Source: CAWDVK01 sp963805715
GTDB lineage: Bacteria; Actinomycetota; Actinomycetes; Streptosporangiales; Streptosporangiaceae
DNA: 64,000 nt
NCBI GenBank assembly: GCA_963805715.1
Contig: CAWDVK010000009.1
Coordinates: 62,001 to 126,000 of the forward strand
Direction of reading: 5' to 3'
Both the position numbers and the translations under genes were made by a program. Below are positions 26,754-35,560 of this stretch, one piece after another (position 1 is the stretch's first letter; each line of letters starts with the position of its first letter). The notes below the pieces were generated by a model. That model was not told the origin of the DNA. It was given only the letters and a program-made list of their open reading frames with translations, and did not search any database.

Positions 26754-27005
26754 CGCCCCGTTCTGCCAGGCGCCCGCGCCGGCGAGTGCCGCTGCCTTCG
26801 CCTGAGCCCACTTGAGCCTGGCCAGTTCGCTCGGCGGCACATCCATCTCCCTGACCCATCGCCGGGTAGCCGACAGCAGGTGTGAACCGCCGACGGCGAT
26901 GCCAGCGAGCGCGAGCAGAGCGCCGGCTCCCACGAGTGCCGCCCCGGTAATCATCGGGCCGGATCTCAGTTGCGGACCGTTACTGGGATTCTTCGTGTTG
27001 GACAT
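26727..27005 (-). CDS. Small membrane protein at the end of the cyd-zwf-ndh run
   Basis: 92 residues from an ATG at 27005 with CAGGACGG upstream. One long hydrophobic stretch (GAALVGAGALLALAGIAVGG, residues about 20-40) is followed by HLLSATRRWVREMDVPPSEL and ARLKWAQAKAAALAGAGAWQ. Resembles conserved actinobacterial proteins of unknown role. It is the last gene of the cydAB-zwf-ndh run, 67 bases after ndh, and may be part of the same transcript. Confidence 0.65.
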   Translation of the reverse strand: MSNTKNPSNGPQLRSGPMITGAALVGAGALLALAGIAVGGSHLLSATRRWVREMDVPPSELARLKWAQAKAAALAGAGAWQNGASAHQETNS

Positions 27006-27072
27006 GGCACCGTCCTGCGCGCTGGATCGCTGAGTGTCGGTCGTGATCGTCATTGTCGGCATGCGGAACCAG

Positions 27073-28455
27073 TCAGGCATCATCCGCCGGGGGTGAGGGC
27101 GATCCCGTCTCTGGCGTTGCGGTACCGGCGCCGGAGCCTGGCGCGAGTGTGTAGACGTCGCGCAGGGTCTCGATCTGCTGCGTGGTGAATGTCCGCTCGC
27201 GGCGGACGTCGCGAGTGAAAGCCAGCCACCAGGTCAGCAGGGCCCCGAGACGGTTGCGGAAGCCGGTCAGGAAGGCAATGTGAATGAACAGCCAGATGCA
27301 CCAGCCCGGGAAGCCTCCGGCCTGCAGCGGCCCGGCTGAGACCACCGCACGGCCGCGGGAGATGTAGGCCGCCGAGCCCAGGTCACGATAGCGGAACGGC
27401 TTCTCCTCGACATTTCCCGCGCTCCGGCGCCGGATGCGATGCCCGGCGTAGAGCCCGGACTGCATCGCGACCTCGGCGACTCCCGGAAGCTTGTCCAGGC
27501 TCATCATGTCGCCGAGCACGGAGATCTCGGGATGCCCGGGGATCGTGAGATTTTTCTCGACCATGATGCGCCCGGACCTGTCGCACCTGGCGCCGGTGGC
27601 GGCGGCGAGGGCAGCGGCGACGGGTTGCGCCTCCACGCCGGCGGTCCACAGGACCGTGTTGGCGTCGTAGCGGGTCTGCTCGCCGGCCTGATCGCGGACA
27701 AGTACCCAGCCCTGGTCGACGTGCGTAACGATCGAGCCCATGTGCTGCTCGACGCCCAGCTTCTCCAGCGTCGCGGCAGCTTTCTGCGACAGCTTCGGGC
27801 CGAAGACCGCCAGCGGGGCGCTGCCGCCGTCGAAGAGCAGAACCCGCGCATCCTCCGGCTCGATGGTCCGGAACTCGGCGCGGAGCGTCTTGGTGGCGAC
27901 TTCCCGGATCTGGCCCGCGAGTTCCACGCCGGTCGGGCCGCCGCCCACGAGGACGAACGTCAGCCAGGCGCGGCGTTCCTCCGGGGTGGGCGCAGTCTGG
28001 GCCATCTCGAACGCGCCGTAGACCCGCCGGCGGATGGCCAGCGCATCCGAGATCGTCTTCATGCCCGGCGCCCAGCGGGCAAACTCGTCATGGCCGAAAT
28101 AGGACTGCCGGACCCCGGCAGCCACGATGAGGTCGTCGTAGCCGTACTCAAGGCGGTCACCGCCGACCCGCCGGGCGATTACCCGTCGGCCTGCGGCATC
28201 GAAGTCAACGACCTCGGCCATCACGCAGTCGACGTTCTTGTACTTCTTCAGCAGGTCACGCAGCGGAGTGGCAATCTTCCCCTCCGATAGGATCCCGGTC
28301 GCGCACTGGTAGAGCAGCGGCTGGAACACATGGTGCTGGGAGCGGTCGATCATGGTCACCGAGACGTTGCTGCGCCTCAGCGTTCGCGCCGCGAACAGCC
28401 CCGCGAAGCCGCCGCCCACGATCACCACACGGCGCTGACCAGGCTGGTCTGTCAT
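27073..28455 (-). CDS. ndh: Type II NADH dehydrogenase (NDH-2)
   Basis: 460 residues. FAD motif VVIVGGGFAGLFAARTLRR at the N-terminus, QHHVFQPLLYQCATGILSEG (quinone-site region of NDH-2), a second nucleotide motif FVLVGGGPTGVELAGQIREV and ISVLGDMMSL for FAD. The C-terminal WCIWLFIHIAFLTGFRNRL is the hydrophobic membrane-anchoring part. It passes electrons from NADH to menaquinone without pumping protons. Lying after cydAB and zwf on the same strand it would form a minimal NADH-to-oxygen chain with cytochrome bd. Start ATG at 28455, GGAGC upstream. Confidence 0.9.
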   Translation of the reverse strand: MTDQPGQRRVVIVGGGFAGLFAARTLRRSNVSVTMIDRSQHHVFQPLLYQCATGILSEGKIATPLRDLLKKYKNVDCVMAEVVDFDAAGRRVIARRVGGDRLEYGYDDLIVAAGVRQSYFGHDEFARWAPGMKTISDALAIRRRVYGAFEMAQTAPTPEERRAWLTFVLVGGGPTGVELAGQIREVATKTLRAEFRTIEPEDARVLLFDGGSAPLAVFGPKLSQKAAATLEKLGVEQHMGSIVTHVDQGWVLVRDQAGEQTRYDANTVLWTAGVEAQPVAAALAAATGARCDRSGRIMVEKNLTIPGHPEISVLGDMMSLDKLPGVAEVAMQSGLYAGHRIRRRSAGNVEEKPFRYRDLGSAAYISRGRAVVSAGPLQAGGFPGWCIWLFIHIAFLTGFRNRLGALLTWWLAFTRDVRRERTFTTQQIETLRDVYTLAPGSGAGTATPETGSPSPPADDA

Positions 28456-28474
28456 CGCATGCTCCGGTTCATCG

Positions 28475-29851
28475 CTAGCCGGCCGGGTCGTGCCAGGTGT
28501 CCCTGCCGGCCAGCAGCCGGTCGGCTTCGGTCGGGCCCCAGCTGCCCCTGGCGTAGGTGTGCACGGGCGTGACGTCGCCAAGGACCGGCTCGACGACCTG
28601 CCATGCGGCCTCGACGGTGTCCTGCCGGGCGAACAGCCAGCGGTCCCCGTCCAGGGCGGCGCCGATGAGCCGGTCATAGGGCCGCATGTCGGAGCCCGGC
28701 TGCCCGGCGAAGGTCAGTTCCTCCAGCAGCGGCTCCAGCCCGCCACCCGGCTTCTTGCCGGCCAGGTCAAGGCCGACGGCCGTCTCCGGCCAGACCCGGA
28801 ACCGCAGCGAGTTGGCGACGGCGAACGGCTCGATACCGAACACGTCATGCGGGGGGCGCTTGAAGCGGATGTCAACCTCGGTGGCAGTGACCGGCATGCA
28901 CTTCCCGGCCCGGATCAGGATCGGCACGCCTGCCCAGCGCCAGGTGTCAGCGGCGAGCCGGACCGCGACGTAGGTCTCCGTCGTCGACTTGGGGTCGACA
29001 CCGTCCACCTCGTGATAGCCCTCGTACTGGCCGCGCACCGCATCCTCGGGAGCCAGCGGCCGGAGTGAGGCCACCACCCGTGACTTGGCATCCCGCCAGG
29101 ACGCCAGGCCCTGCCCGTCCGGCGGGTCGGCCAGCACGGTAGCCAGCACCTGCAGCATGTGGTTCTGGACGACATCCCTGATGGCGCCGGTACGGTCGTA
29201 GAACCGGCCCCGGTCGGCGACGTCGAACGCCTCGGCCATGGTGATCTGGATGCGCTCCACATAGGTCCGGTTGAGCAGCGGCTCGAGCACCGAGTTGGCG
29301 AAGCGGACGAAGAGCACGTTCTCCACCGGATCAAAGGCCAGCCAGTCGTCGACCCGGAAGATCGCCTCTTCTGGGAAGTACTGGTGCATCGTGTCGTTGA
29401 GCTGCCGCGAGCTGGCCAGGTCAGTCCCGAACGGCTTCTCCACCATGACCCGCGCGTTCTTGGCGCGGCCCGCCGTGGCGATCCCGTGAGCGATGCGCCC
29501 GAATAGCGGGGGCGGCACCTCGAGATAGAACAGGACGTTGCTGCCGGAGCCGATGGCATCCGACATCGCCTTGTAGGTGCCGTCGTCGTCGAGATCCCCG
29601 TCGACGTAACGCAGCAGGCCGAGCATCTTCTGCGCAGCGGGACTACCCGGGTCCATATGGTTGAGCCGCAGCGACGCCGCCGCGTAGTCGCGGAACTGCG
29701 CTAGCTGCCAGCCGCTCTTGGCTACGCCGATGACCGGCACGTTGAGGACGCCGCGCTGGACCAGGCCCACCAGCGCCGGGAACGTCTCTATCTTCGCCAG
29801 GTCACCGGTCGCGCCGAAAATCACCAGCGCATCAACTGTGTTGGCTGCCAT
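28475..29851 (-). CDS. zwf: Glucose-6-phosphate dehydrogenase family protein, catalytic His replaced
   Basis: 458 residues. GATGDLAK (13-20), VMVEKPFGTDL (Lys139) and VVQNHMLQVL (His231) are G6PDH motifs, and length matches the family. The canonical RIDHYLGK block, which supplies the sugar-phosphate-binding His and Lys, reads RVDDWLAFDPVENVLFVRF: Asp169 in place of His and no Lys after it. Activity or substrate may differ. It overlaps cydB by 20 bases, so the two are tightly coupled; NADPH or NADH from glucose oxidation would feed the nearby NDH-2 and bd oxidase. The gene symbol is by family, not proven function. Confidence 0.85.
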   Translation of the reverse strand: MAANTVDALVIFGATGDLAKIETFPALVGLVQRGVLNVPVIGVAKSGWQLAQFRDYAAASLRLNHMDPGSPAAQKMLGLLRYVDGDLDDDGTYKAMSDAIGSGSNVLFYLEVPPPLFGRIAHGIATAGRAKNARVMVEKPFGTDLASSRQLNDTMHQYFPEEAIFRVDDWLAFDPVENVLFVRFANSVLEPLLNRTYVERIQITMAEAFDVADRGRFYDRTGAIRDVVQNHMLQVLATVLADPPDGQGLASWRDAKSRVVASLRPLAPEDAVRGQYEGYHEVDGVDPKSTTETYVAVRLAADTWRWAGVPILIRAGKCMPVTATEVDIRFKRPPHDVFGIEPFAVANSLRFRVWPETAVGLDLAGKKPGGGLEPLLEELTFAGQPGSDMRPYDRLIGAALDGDRWLFARQDTVEAAWQVVEPVLGDVTPVHTYARGSWGPTEADRLLAGRDTWHDPAG

Positions 29852-30869
29852 ATCGCTCCTTCGCCTGTGCGGGCTGGAATTCCTGCTTGCTGATGCGCCG
29901 GCGGAACACGTAGTAGGTCCATGTCTGGTAGGCGAGAACGAATGGCAGGAAGATGATGACCACGATGGTCATCACCTTGAGCGAGTACGCGCCGGACGCG
30001 GTGTTGTGCACGGTCAGGTTGTAGGCCGGGTTGGTGCTGGATACCATCACGTTGGGGTACAGGCCGGTGAAGATCGACACGATGCAGGCTGCCATCGTGA
30101 CCGTGGTGGCGGCGAACGCGAAGCCCTCGCGGTGCTCGTAGATCAGCCAGATGGCCGCGATGACGGCAAGCACGGCCAGCAGCTCGACCGGGTTGAGAAA
30201 GAAATTGCTGCTGGACGTCACGTTCGTCCAGATGATGAAGGCCAGGACGGCGGCGCCCGTTAGCGGGGCCACCCGGCGGCCCAGGCGCCCGGCCCGGTCG
30301 CGCATCTCGCCGGTGGTCTTCAGGGACAGGAACGTCGCGCCGTGCAGCAGGCAGATCAGCACCAGGGTGACCCCGGTGAGCAGCGCGTACGGCTGCAGCA
30401 GGTCCCAGAATGACCCAGTGTAATTCTGGCTGGAGTTGATCGGCAGGCCGTGCAGCAGGTCGCCCAGTGCCACGCCGATCAGCAGCGGGGCGAGCAAGCT
30501 CCCCACGGTGAGCAAGACGTCCCAGCTGCGGCGCCAGCGCACCGCGTCGCGCTTGCCCCGGTACTCGAAGGACACGCCGCGGACAATCAGTGACGCCAGC
30601 AGCAGCACCAGCGCGAGGTAAAAACCCGAGAACATCGTCGCGTACCAGCCGGGGAACGCCGCGAACATGGCGGCCCCGGCCACGATCAGCCAGACCTCGT
30701 TGCCATCCCACAGCGGCCCGATGGTGTTGATGGCGGCCCGGCGGCCCGCCTCATCCTTGCCGACAGCGCCGTGCAGCATGCCCACGCCGAAGTCGAATCC
30801 CTCCAGAACGAAGAAGCCCGTCCACAAGACGGTGATGACGATGAACCAGAACGGGACGAGATTGTTCAT
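29832..30869 (-). CDS. cydB: Cytochrome bd ubiquinol oxidase subunit II
   Basis: 345 residues, eight or nine membrane spans. FVLEGFDFGVGMLHGAVGKD near the N-terminus is the CydB signature, followed by IGPLWDGNEVWLIVAGAAMF and FEYRGKRDAVRWRRSWDVLL. It pairs with CydA in the cytoplasmic membrane to reduce oxygen with high affinity. The ATG at 30869 lies seven bases after the cydA stop; its 3' end overlaps zwf by 20 bases. Confidence 0.96.
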   Translation of the reverse strand: MNNLVPFWFIVITVLWTGFFVLEGFDFGVGMLHGAVGKDEAGRRAAINTIGPLWDGNEVWLIVAGAAMFAAFPGWYATMFSGFYLALVLLLASLIVRGVSFEYRGKRDAVRWRRSWDVLLTVGSLLAPLLIGVALGDLLHGLPINSSQNYTGSFWDLLQPYALLTGVTLVLICLLHGATFLSLKTTGEMRDRAGRLGRRVAPLTGAAVLAFIIWTNVTSSSNFFLNPVELLAVLAVIAAIWLIYEHREGFAFAATTVTMAACIVSIFTGLYPNVMVSSTNPAYNLTVHNTASGAYSLKVMTIVVIIFLPFVLAYQTWTYYVFRRRISKQEFQPAQAKERYGSQHS

Positions 30870-30876
30870 CGTGACC

Positions 30877-32265
30877 TCAGTACTGGATGGCAGGCACGGG
30901 CGCGTCCACGTCGGCGTCGTCGCGGGCGGGCGGGAGCTGTTCGCGGGAGTACTTCAGCATCAGCAGCAGGTCCACCGTGGCCAGCACGGCGTACAGTACG
31001 ACAAAACCTGCCAGGCTGATGATGAGCATGGTGGTGCTGACCGTCGGCGAGATCCCGTTCTTGGTCAGCATGATGCCCTGCACGATCCATGGCTGACGGC
31101 CGCTCTCGGTCAGCAGCCAGCCCGCGGTGTTCATCAGGAACGGCAGCACCGCGGCCCACACCGCCACCCACAGGAACAGCCGGGAGATCGCGAGTTTCTT
31201 GCGCCGGATCAGCCACAGTCCCCACAGCCCCAGCAGGAACACCAGGACCCCGGCATAGGCCATCACCCGCATCGCCCAGTACTGGATGAAAACGTTCGGC
31301 ACGTAGTAGCCGGGCCCGTACGTGCTGACGTACTGGGATTGCAGCGGGTTAAGACCAATCACCTTGCCGTCCCAGTGGTTGGTGGCCAGCAGGGACAGCA
31401 GATGCGGGATCTCCAGGATCTGGGTCGGCGTCTGGTCATCGTTGCCGCCGCCGATCTGGAACAGCGAGAACGAGCACGGCTGGCACGTTGTCCACTGCGC
31501 CTCGGCAGCCGCTATCTTCATCGGCTGATACTTGGCCTCGATCACCCCGAGTTCATCGCCGACCAGCATCGTGAAGAGGATGGCCGGGACCAGGACGATG
31601 AGTGCGAGCCTGGCCGACCGGATGAAGACGTCCCGGTCCCCGCCGCGGCGCAGCTGCCAGGCGGACACGGCCAGCATCACGGCCGCGCCGGTGACCAGCG
31701 AAGCCAGCAGGACCTTCGAATATCCCCACACGAAGACCGGGTTGGTCAGCACCGCCCAGATGTCGTTGAGCTGCGGCTGATGAGACTTGTTCATGACGTA
31801 GCCGACGGGATGCTGCATCCACGAGTTGGCCGCCATGATGAAGGCGGCCGACAGGACAGTGCCGAGCGAGACCAGCCAGATGGTCAGCAGGTGGATCCGC
31901 CGGGATAGCTTGTCCCAGCCGAACAGCCACAGGCCCAGGAAGGTGGACTCGAGGAAGAACGCGGCCAGGCCCTCCATGGCCAGCGGCGCGCCGAAGATGT
32001 TGCCGACGAGCCGCGAGTACGCCCCCCAGTTCATGCCGAACTCGAATTCCTGCACTATGCCGGTCACCACGCCGATCGCCACGTTGATGACCAGCAGCGT
32101 GCCGAAGAACCTGGTCAGCCGCAGGTACTCATCCCGCTTGCTGTGGTACCAGGCCGTTTGCAGCAGCGCCGTCAGGAACGCCAGGCCGATCGTTATCGGC
32201 ACGAAGAGGAAATGATTGATTGAGGTAAACGCGAACTGCCACCGGGCGAGATCGACGTTCGTCAT
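30877..32265 (-). CDS. cydA: Cytochrome bd ubiquinol oxidase subunit I
   Basis: 462 residues, nine membrane spans. RWQFAFTSINHFLFVPITIG supplies the N-terminal heme-ligand His18; FGMNWGAYSRLVGNIFGAPL and NSWMQHPVGY carry further conserved heme and quinol residues. The Q-loop is of the short actinobacterial type. It oxidises menaquinol and reduces oxygen, resisting low oxygen and NO or H2S. First gene of the run cydA-cydB-zwf-ndh, start ATG 32265 with AAGGGG upstream. The 190-base leader carries the extended palindrome at 32443-32471. Confidence 0.96.
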   Translation of the reverse strand: MTNVDLARWQFAFTSINHFLFVPITIGLAFLTALLQTAWYHSKRDEYLRLTRFFGTLLVINVAIGVVTGIVQEFEFGMNWGAYSRLVGNIFGAPLAMEGLAAFFLESTFLGLWLFGWDKLSRRIHLLTIWLVSLGTVLSAAFIMAANSWMQHPVGYVMNKSHQPQLNDIWAVLTNPVFVWGYSKVLLASLVTGAAVMLAVSAWQLRRGGDRDVFIRSARLALIVLVPAILFTMLVGDELGVIEAKYQPMKIAAAEAQWTTCQPCSFSLFQIGGGNDDQTPTQILEIPHLLSLLATNHWDGKVIGLNPLQSQYVSTYGPGYYVPNVFIQYWAMRVMAYAGVLVFLLGLWGLWLIRRKKLAISRLFLWVAVWAAVLPFLMNTAGWLLTESGRQPWIVQGIMLTKNGISPTVSTTMLIISLAGFVVLYAVLATVDLLLMLKYSREQLPPARDDADVDAPVPAIQY

Positions 32266-32442
32266 CTAATCCCCTTGCACAGGAGGCCTGCCGATCGGTT
32301 GGCCAGCGGGCGACGCGGCCGGCAGCCGACCGGTCAGGTCCCGGCTGTATTGCGAGCCGAGACGCCGTTCTGCGTGTTAGCTGACATGACACCATCCCGG
32401 CAGCTAGTCATTGATCGTCACTTTCGCCGCCTGCATGCGGAC

Positions 32443-32471
32443 GGGTAATCACCCCTCAGGAGTGATTACCC
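32443..32471. promoter_or_regulatory. Extended palindrome upstream of cydA (TCACC-N7-GGTGA core)
   Basis: GGGTAATCACCCC and GGAGTGATTACCC flank TCA: a 29-base dyad with one mismatch. Its core TCACCCCTCAGGAGTGA (32449-32465) aligns with the 17-bp motif seen at other genes. It lies 183 bases upstream of cydA and overlaps the stop codon of the MFS gene. It could equally form a terminator hairpin for that gene. Confidence 0.6.
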
Positions 32472-33778
32472 TTCCCGCGGAAGTGCCGTTGCGGATGGGG
32501 AGGAACCGGTGCTGGCGCGCGCGGCGGGCCTGCCCGGAAAGGGGAGACGGCGAACGAGAGCGCCGTCAGCACGGCCGCGACGATCGCGGTGCCGCCGAAG
32601 ATCGCTGACAGGCTCAGCCCGGCGTGCTGCAGCGGCCCCACGCCGAACGCCGCCAGGCCGTAGCCGATCTGGTAGAAGGCGATCACGCCGCCGGCCAGCG
32701 CCGCGGCCATCGCGGTCAGCTCCTCCTCGCCGAAGCTGATCGTGAGCGGCAGCAGGGCCGAGCAGCCCAGGCCGGCCAGCGCGAAGACGGCAACGCCGGC
32801 GATCGCCGCATGAGCGGGCAGGATACCGATCAGGACGAAAGATCCCACGAGCACCAGCGGTAGCAGGTGAAAGGTGATCCGCGCAGGCAGCCAGCGCTCG
32901 ACCAGGGCGAACAGCACCCGGCCTACGGTCACCATCCCCCAGAACGCGGCCAGCGCTATCGATGCCTGCGCCTTCGACGCGCCCAGCCGGGTGGTCATCT
33001 CCAGCTGGGACCAGTTGCCGTTCATCGTCTCGCAGATGCCGTATAGCAGGATGAAGGCCGCGTACATCCAGAACCGGGCCGGGATGCGCGGCCTGCGCGC
33101 CGGCAGCGCCGCGCCGTGCAGCGCCGCCAGGCTGTGCATGGCTCCGGCCCGCGCCTGCGCCGCCGCCCTGCCGCGGGCCTGGGGACTGTCCGCGCTGGTC
33201 CGCAGCGGCAGCGGCAGGCTGGCTGCGATCAGGGCCAGCAGCAGGGCCGCCGACAGGACCGGCAGGCCCCACCAGAATCCGAGGCCGTCGAATACTGCCA
33301 CGAACACCGGCGCCAGCACGGTACCCAGGCCGAGCAGGGCGTTCAGCACCAGTACCGACTTGTCGACGCTCGCCGGGTGGAAGGCCGACGCGTAGGTGTT
33401 CAGGATCGGGACCGTCAGGCCGAAGCCGGCTCCGAGGAACGCTGTCGCGACCAGCAGCAGCGGGTAGGCGACCGCGTGGTCGGTCTTGACCAGCACGCTG
33501 ACCAGGAGCAGCACCATCGACAGCAGGCTCAGGGCCAGGCCCAGCAGGTAGACCTTCTTCGCGCTGATCCGCCGGGCAAGCCCGGCGCCGAGCAGCGATC
33601 CGGCAATGGCCGTCAGTACCTGGGGCAGGAACATGTCCCCGTACTGTGCGCTGGACAGGCCGTACTGGCGCGGGTCGGTGAAAATAGTGCTGGCCGCGGG
33701 GAATGTGACCAGGACGATGCCCTGGACCAGCCCGGCGGCGTTGATGACGGCGCTCTCGGCTCTCGAGGCCACAGGCAT
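32456..33778 (-). CDS. MFS transporter
   Basis: 440 residues, about 12 hydrophobic segments with a charged central loop (residues about 195-235, Arg/Ala-rich). GLARRISAKKVYLLGLALSL in the first loop is the MFS motif A position (degenerate). LLYGICETMNGNWSQLEMTT begins the second half. It resembles carriers of unknown substrate (fucose-permease-like). The C-terminus ends inside the cydA-side palindrome. Divergent from the GMC oxidoreductase. Confidence 0.85.
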   Translation of the reverse strand: MPVASRAESAVINAAGLVQGIVLVTFPAASTIFTDPRQYGLSSAQYGDMFLPQVLTAIAGSLLGAGLARRISAKKVYLLGLALSLLSMVLLLVSVLVKTDHAVAYPLLLVATAFLGAGFGLTVPILNTYASAFHPASVDKSVLVLNALLGLGTVLAPVFVAVFDGLGFWWGLPVLSAALLLALIAASLPLPLRTSADSPQARGRAAAQARAGAMHSLAALHGAALPARRPRIPARFWMYAAFILLYGICETMNGNWSQLEMTTRLGASKAQASIALAAFWGMVTVGRVLFALVERWLPARITFHLLPLVLVGSFVLIGILPAHAAIAGVAVFALAGLGCSALLPLTISFGEEELTAMAAALAGGVIAFYQIGYGLAAFGVGPLQHAGLSLSAIFGGTAIVAAVLTALSFAVSPFRAGPPRAPAPVPPHPQRHFRGKGNHS

Positions 33779-33931
33779 GCTCCGATACGTCGAGTTCGGC
33801 GGTCAGCCGGCGATGCGGTGCAGCCTGCCGCGACTGTAGCCTGCCAGCGATGCCGATTCTTCCAGCAGCACGGCTGGGTCGTGTCATCCGGCGATAGGTT
33901 CTGCCCAATCACCGTGGGAGGACGCCGGCAG

Positions 33932-33948
33932 TCACCCGGCGGGTGTGA
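33932..33948. promoter_or_regulatory. TCACC-N7-GGTGA palindrome (one mismatch), GMC gene
   Basis: TCACCCGGCGGGTGTGA, one mismatch in the right arm, only 34 bases from the GMC start codon. It is closer to the gene than any other copy, so if used it could act as a repressor site or belong to the divergent MFS gene. Confidence 0.45.
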
Positions 33949-33982
33949 TGCACCTGTGCGCTCGCAGCGCCATCGTTAACCT

Positions 33983-35536
33983 GTGACTGAGCACTATGAC
34001 GTGATAATTGCTGGCAGCGGCGCGGGCGGAGGCACGCTGGCGCATACCCTGGCTCCGTCGGGCAAGCGGATACTGCTGCTGGAGCGGGGCAGCTTCCTGC
34101 CACGCGAAATGGATAACTGGGATCCAGGCTCGGTTTTCGTGGACGGGAAGTACATCTCGCGGGACCAGTGGTTCGACGCCGACGGCAAGGCGTTCCAACC
34201 GCAGGTGCATTACTACGTCGGCGGCGCGACGAAGCTGTACGGAGCTGCGCTGTACCGGCTGCGCCCGGCGGACTTCGGCGAGATTCAGCATACGGACGGC
34301 GTGTCCCCGGCATGGCCGCTGAGCTACGACGAGTTCGAGCCCTGGTACACCAGGGCCGAGTGGCTGTATCAGGTGCACGGCGTGCATGGCGAGGATCCCA
34401 CCGAGGGTCACTGCTCGAAGGAGTACCCGTGGCCGGCGGTCTCGCATGAGCCGCGGGTTCAGCAGATCTCCGACGCGCTCGCGGCGCGCGGCTACCATCC
34501 GTTCCACGCGCCGGTCGGCATCCTGCTGAACGAGGCCGACCGGCCGCTCAGCGCGTGCGTCCGCTGCGCCTGGTGCGACGGCTACCCGTGCCTGGTGCAC
34601 GCCAAGTCAGACGCCGACGTCATCGCCGTCCGACCGCTGCTGGACCAGCCGAACGTGACCCTGCTGGTCAACGCCGAGGTGGAACGCCTCGAAACGGACC
34701 CGTCCGGCCGCACCGTCACCCGCGTGCAGGTTAACCGCGAGGGCAGCCAGGAATCCTACGAGGGCGACATCGTGGTGATCTCGGCCGGCGCGGCCAACAG
34801 CGCCAGGATCCTGCTCCGGTCGGCCTCCGGCCAGCACCCGGCCGGGCTCGCAAACGGGTCCGACCAGGTCGGCCGCAACTACATGTACCACAACAGCAAG
34901 GCCATCGTGGCGCTCGACAAGGAGCGCAACGACACGGTGTTCCAGAAGACGCTCGGCCTGAACGACTTCTACCTCGCCGGCGACGGCCGGGAATGGCCAC
35001 TGGGCAACATCCAGATGCTCGGAAAGTCCAACGCGATGGCGATGAAGGGCGAGGAGCCCACGCTTACCAAGCTGGCCCCGAAATGGAGCCTGGAGGAAGT
35101 CGCCCGGCATGCGGTCGACTTCTGGCTGACCACCGAGGACGTGCCCAAGCCGGGCAACCGGGTCACCGTCGACCGCGACGGGCGCGTGCACCTTGCCTAC
35201 CGCCAGACCAACGACACCGAGGCTGACGGGCTCTACCAGGAACTCCGGAAGGTGCTCAACCACATCGGGATCGCCGCGCACCACGTGCTCAGCAAGAACT
35301 TCTACGCGAGCATGGACGTGCCCGTCGCCGGCGTAGCGCACCAGTCAGGCACCTGCCGGTTCGGCACGGACCCGGCCACCTCGGTGCTCGATGCCAACTG
35401 CAAGGCGCATGAGGTCGACAACCTCTACGTCGTCGATACGAGCTTCTTCCCGAGCATCGGAGCCGTGAACCCCGCGCTCACCGCCATGGCTAACGCGATC
35501 CGCGTGGGCGAGCACCTGCTGAGCCGGATGGCGTGA
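33983..35536 (+). CDS. GMC family FAD-dependent oxidoreductase
   Basis: 517 residues. DVIIAGSGAGGGTLAHTLAP is the N-terminal FAD motif; YVGGATKLYGAALYRLRPAD, VVISAGAANSARILLRSA and the C-terminal FFPSIGAVNPALTAMANAIR (His/Asn active-site region of GMC enzymes, here Asn with an upstream HQSGTCRFG) follow. A Cys cluster CVRCAWCDGYPCLVHAKSDA near 190 is typical of the glucose/choline-dehydrogenase-like subgroup. It would oxidise a sugar or alcohol and pass electrons to quinone or cytochrome. Starts with GTG at 33983. Confidence 0.9.
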   Translation: MTEHYDVIIAGSGAGGGTLAHTLAPSGKRILLLERGSFLPREMDNWDPGSVFVDGKYISRDQWFDADGKAFQPQVHYYVGGATKLYGAALYRLRPADFGEIQHTDGVSPAWPLSYDEFEPWYTRAEWLYQVHGVHGEDPTEGHCSKEYPWPAVSHEPRVQQISDALAARGYHPFHAPVGILLNEADRPLSACVRCAWCDGYPCLVHAKSDADVIAVRPLLDQPNVTLLVNAEVERLETDPSGRTVTRVQVNREGSQESYEGDIVVISAGAANSARILLRSASGQHPAGLANGSDQVGRNYMYHNSKAIVALDKERNDTVFQKTLGLNDFYLAGDGREWPLGNIQMLGKSNAMAMKGEEPTLTKLAPKWSLEEVARHAVDFWLTTEDVPKPGNRVTVDRDGRVHLAYRQTNDTEADGLYQELRKVLNHIGIAAHHVLSKNFYASMDVPVAGVAHQSGTCRFGTDPATSVLDANCKAHEVDNLYVVDTSFFPSIGAVNPALTAMANAIRVGEHLLSRMA

Positions 35537-35560
35537 TTCGCCGGTCAGTGGCTGCGGCAG

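Noticed and set aside
30667..31908. 413-codon open frame antisense to cydA and cydB
   Set aside because: Composition is His/Gln/Arg-rich with no domain; the opposite strand encodes clear CydA/CydB.
32334..32387. 17-codon ORF in the cydA leader on the minus strand
   Set aside because: It starts MSANTQNGVSARNTAGT but has no clear ribosome binding site and no recognised counterpart; not listed as a gene.
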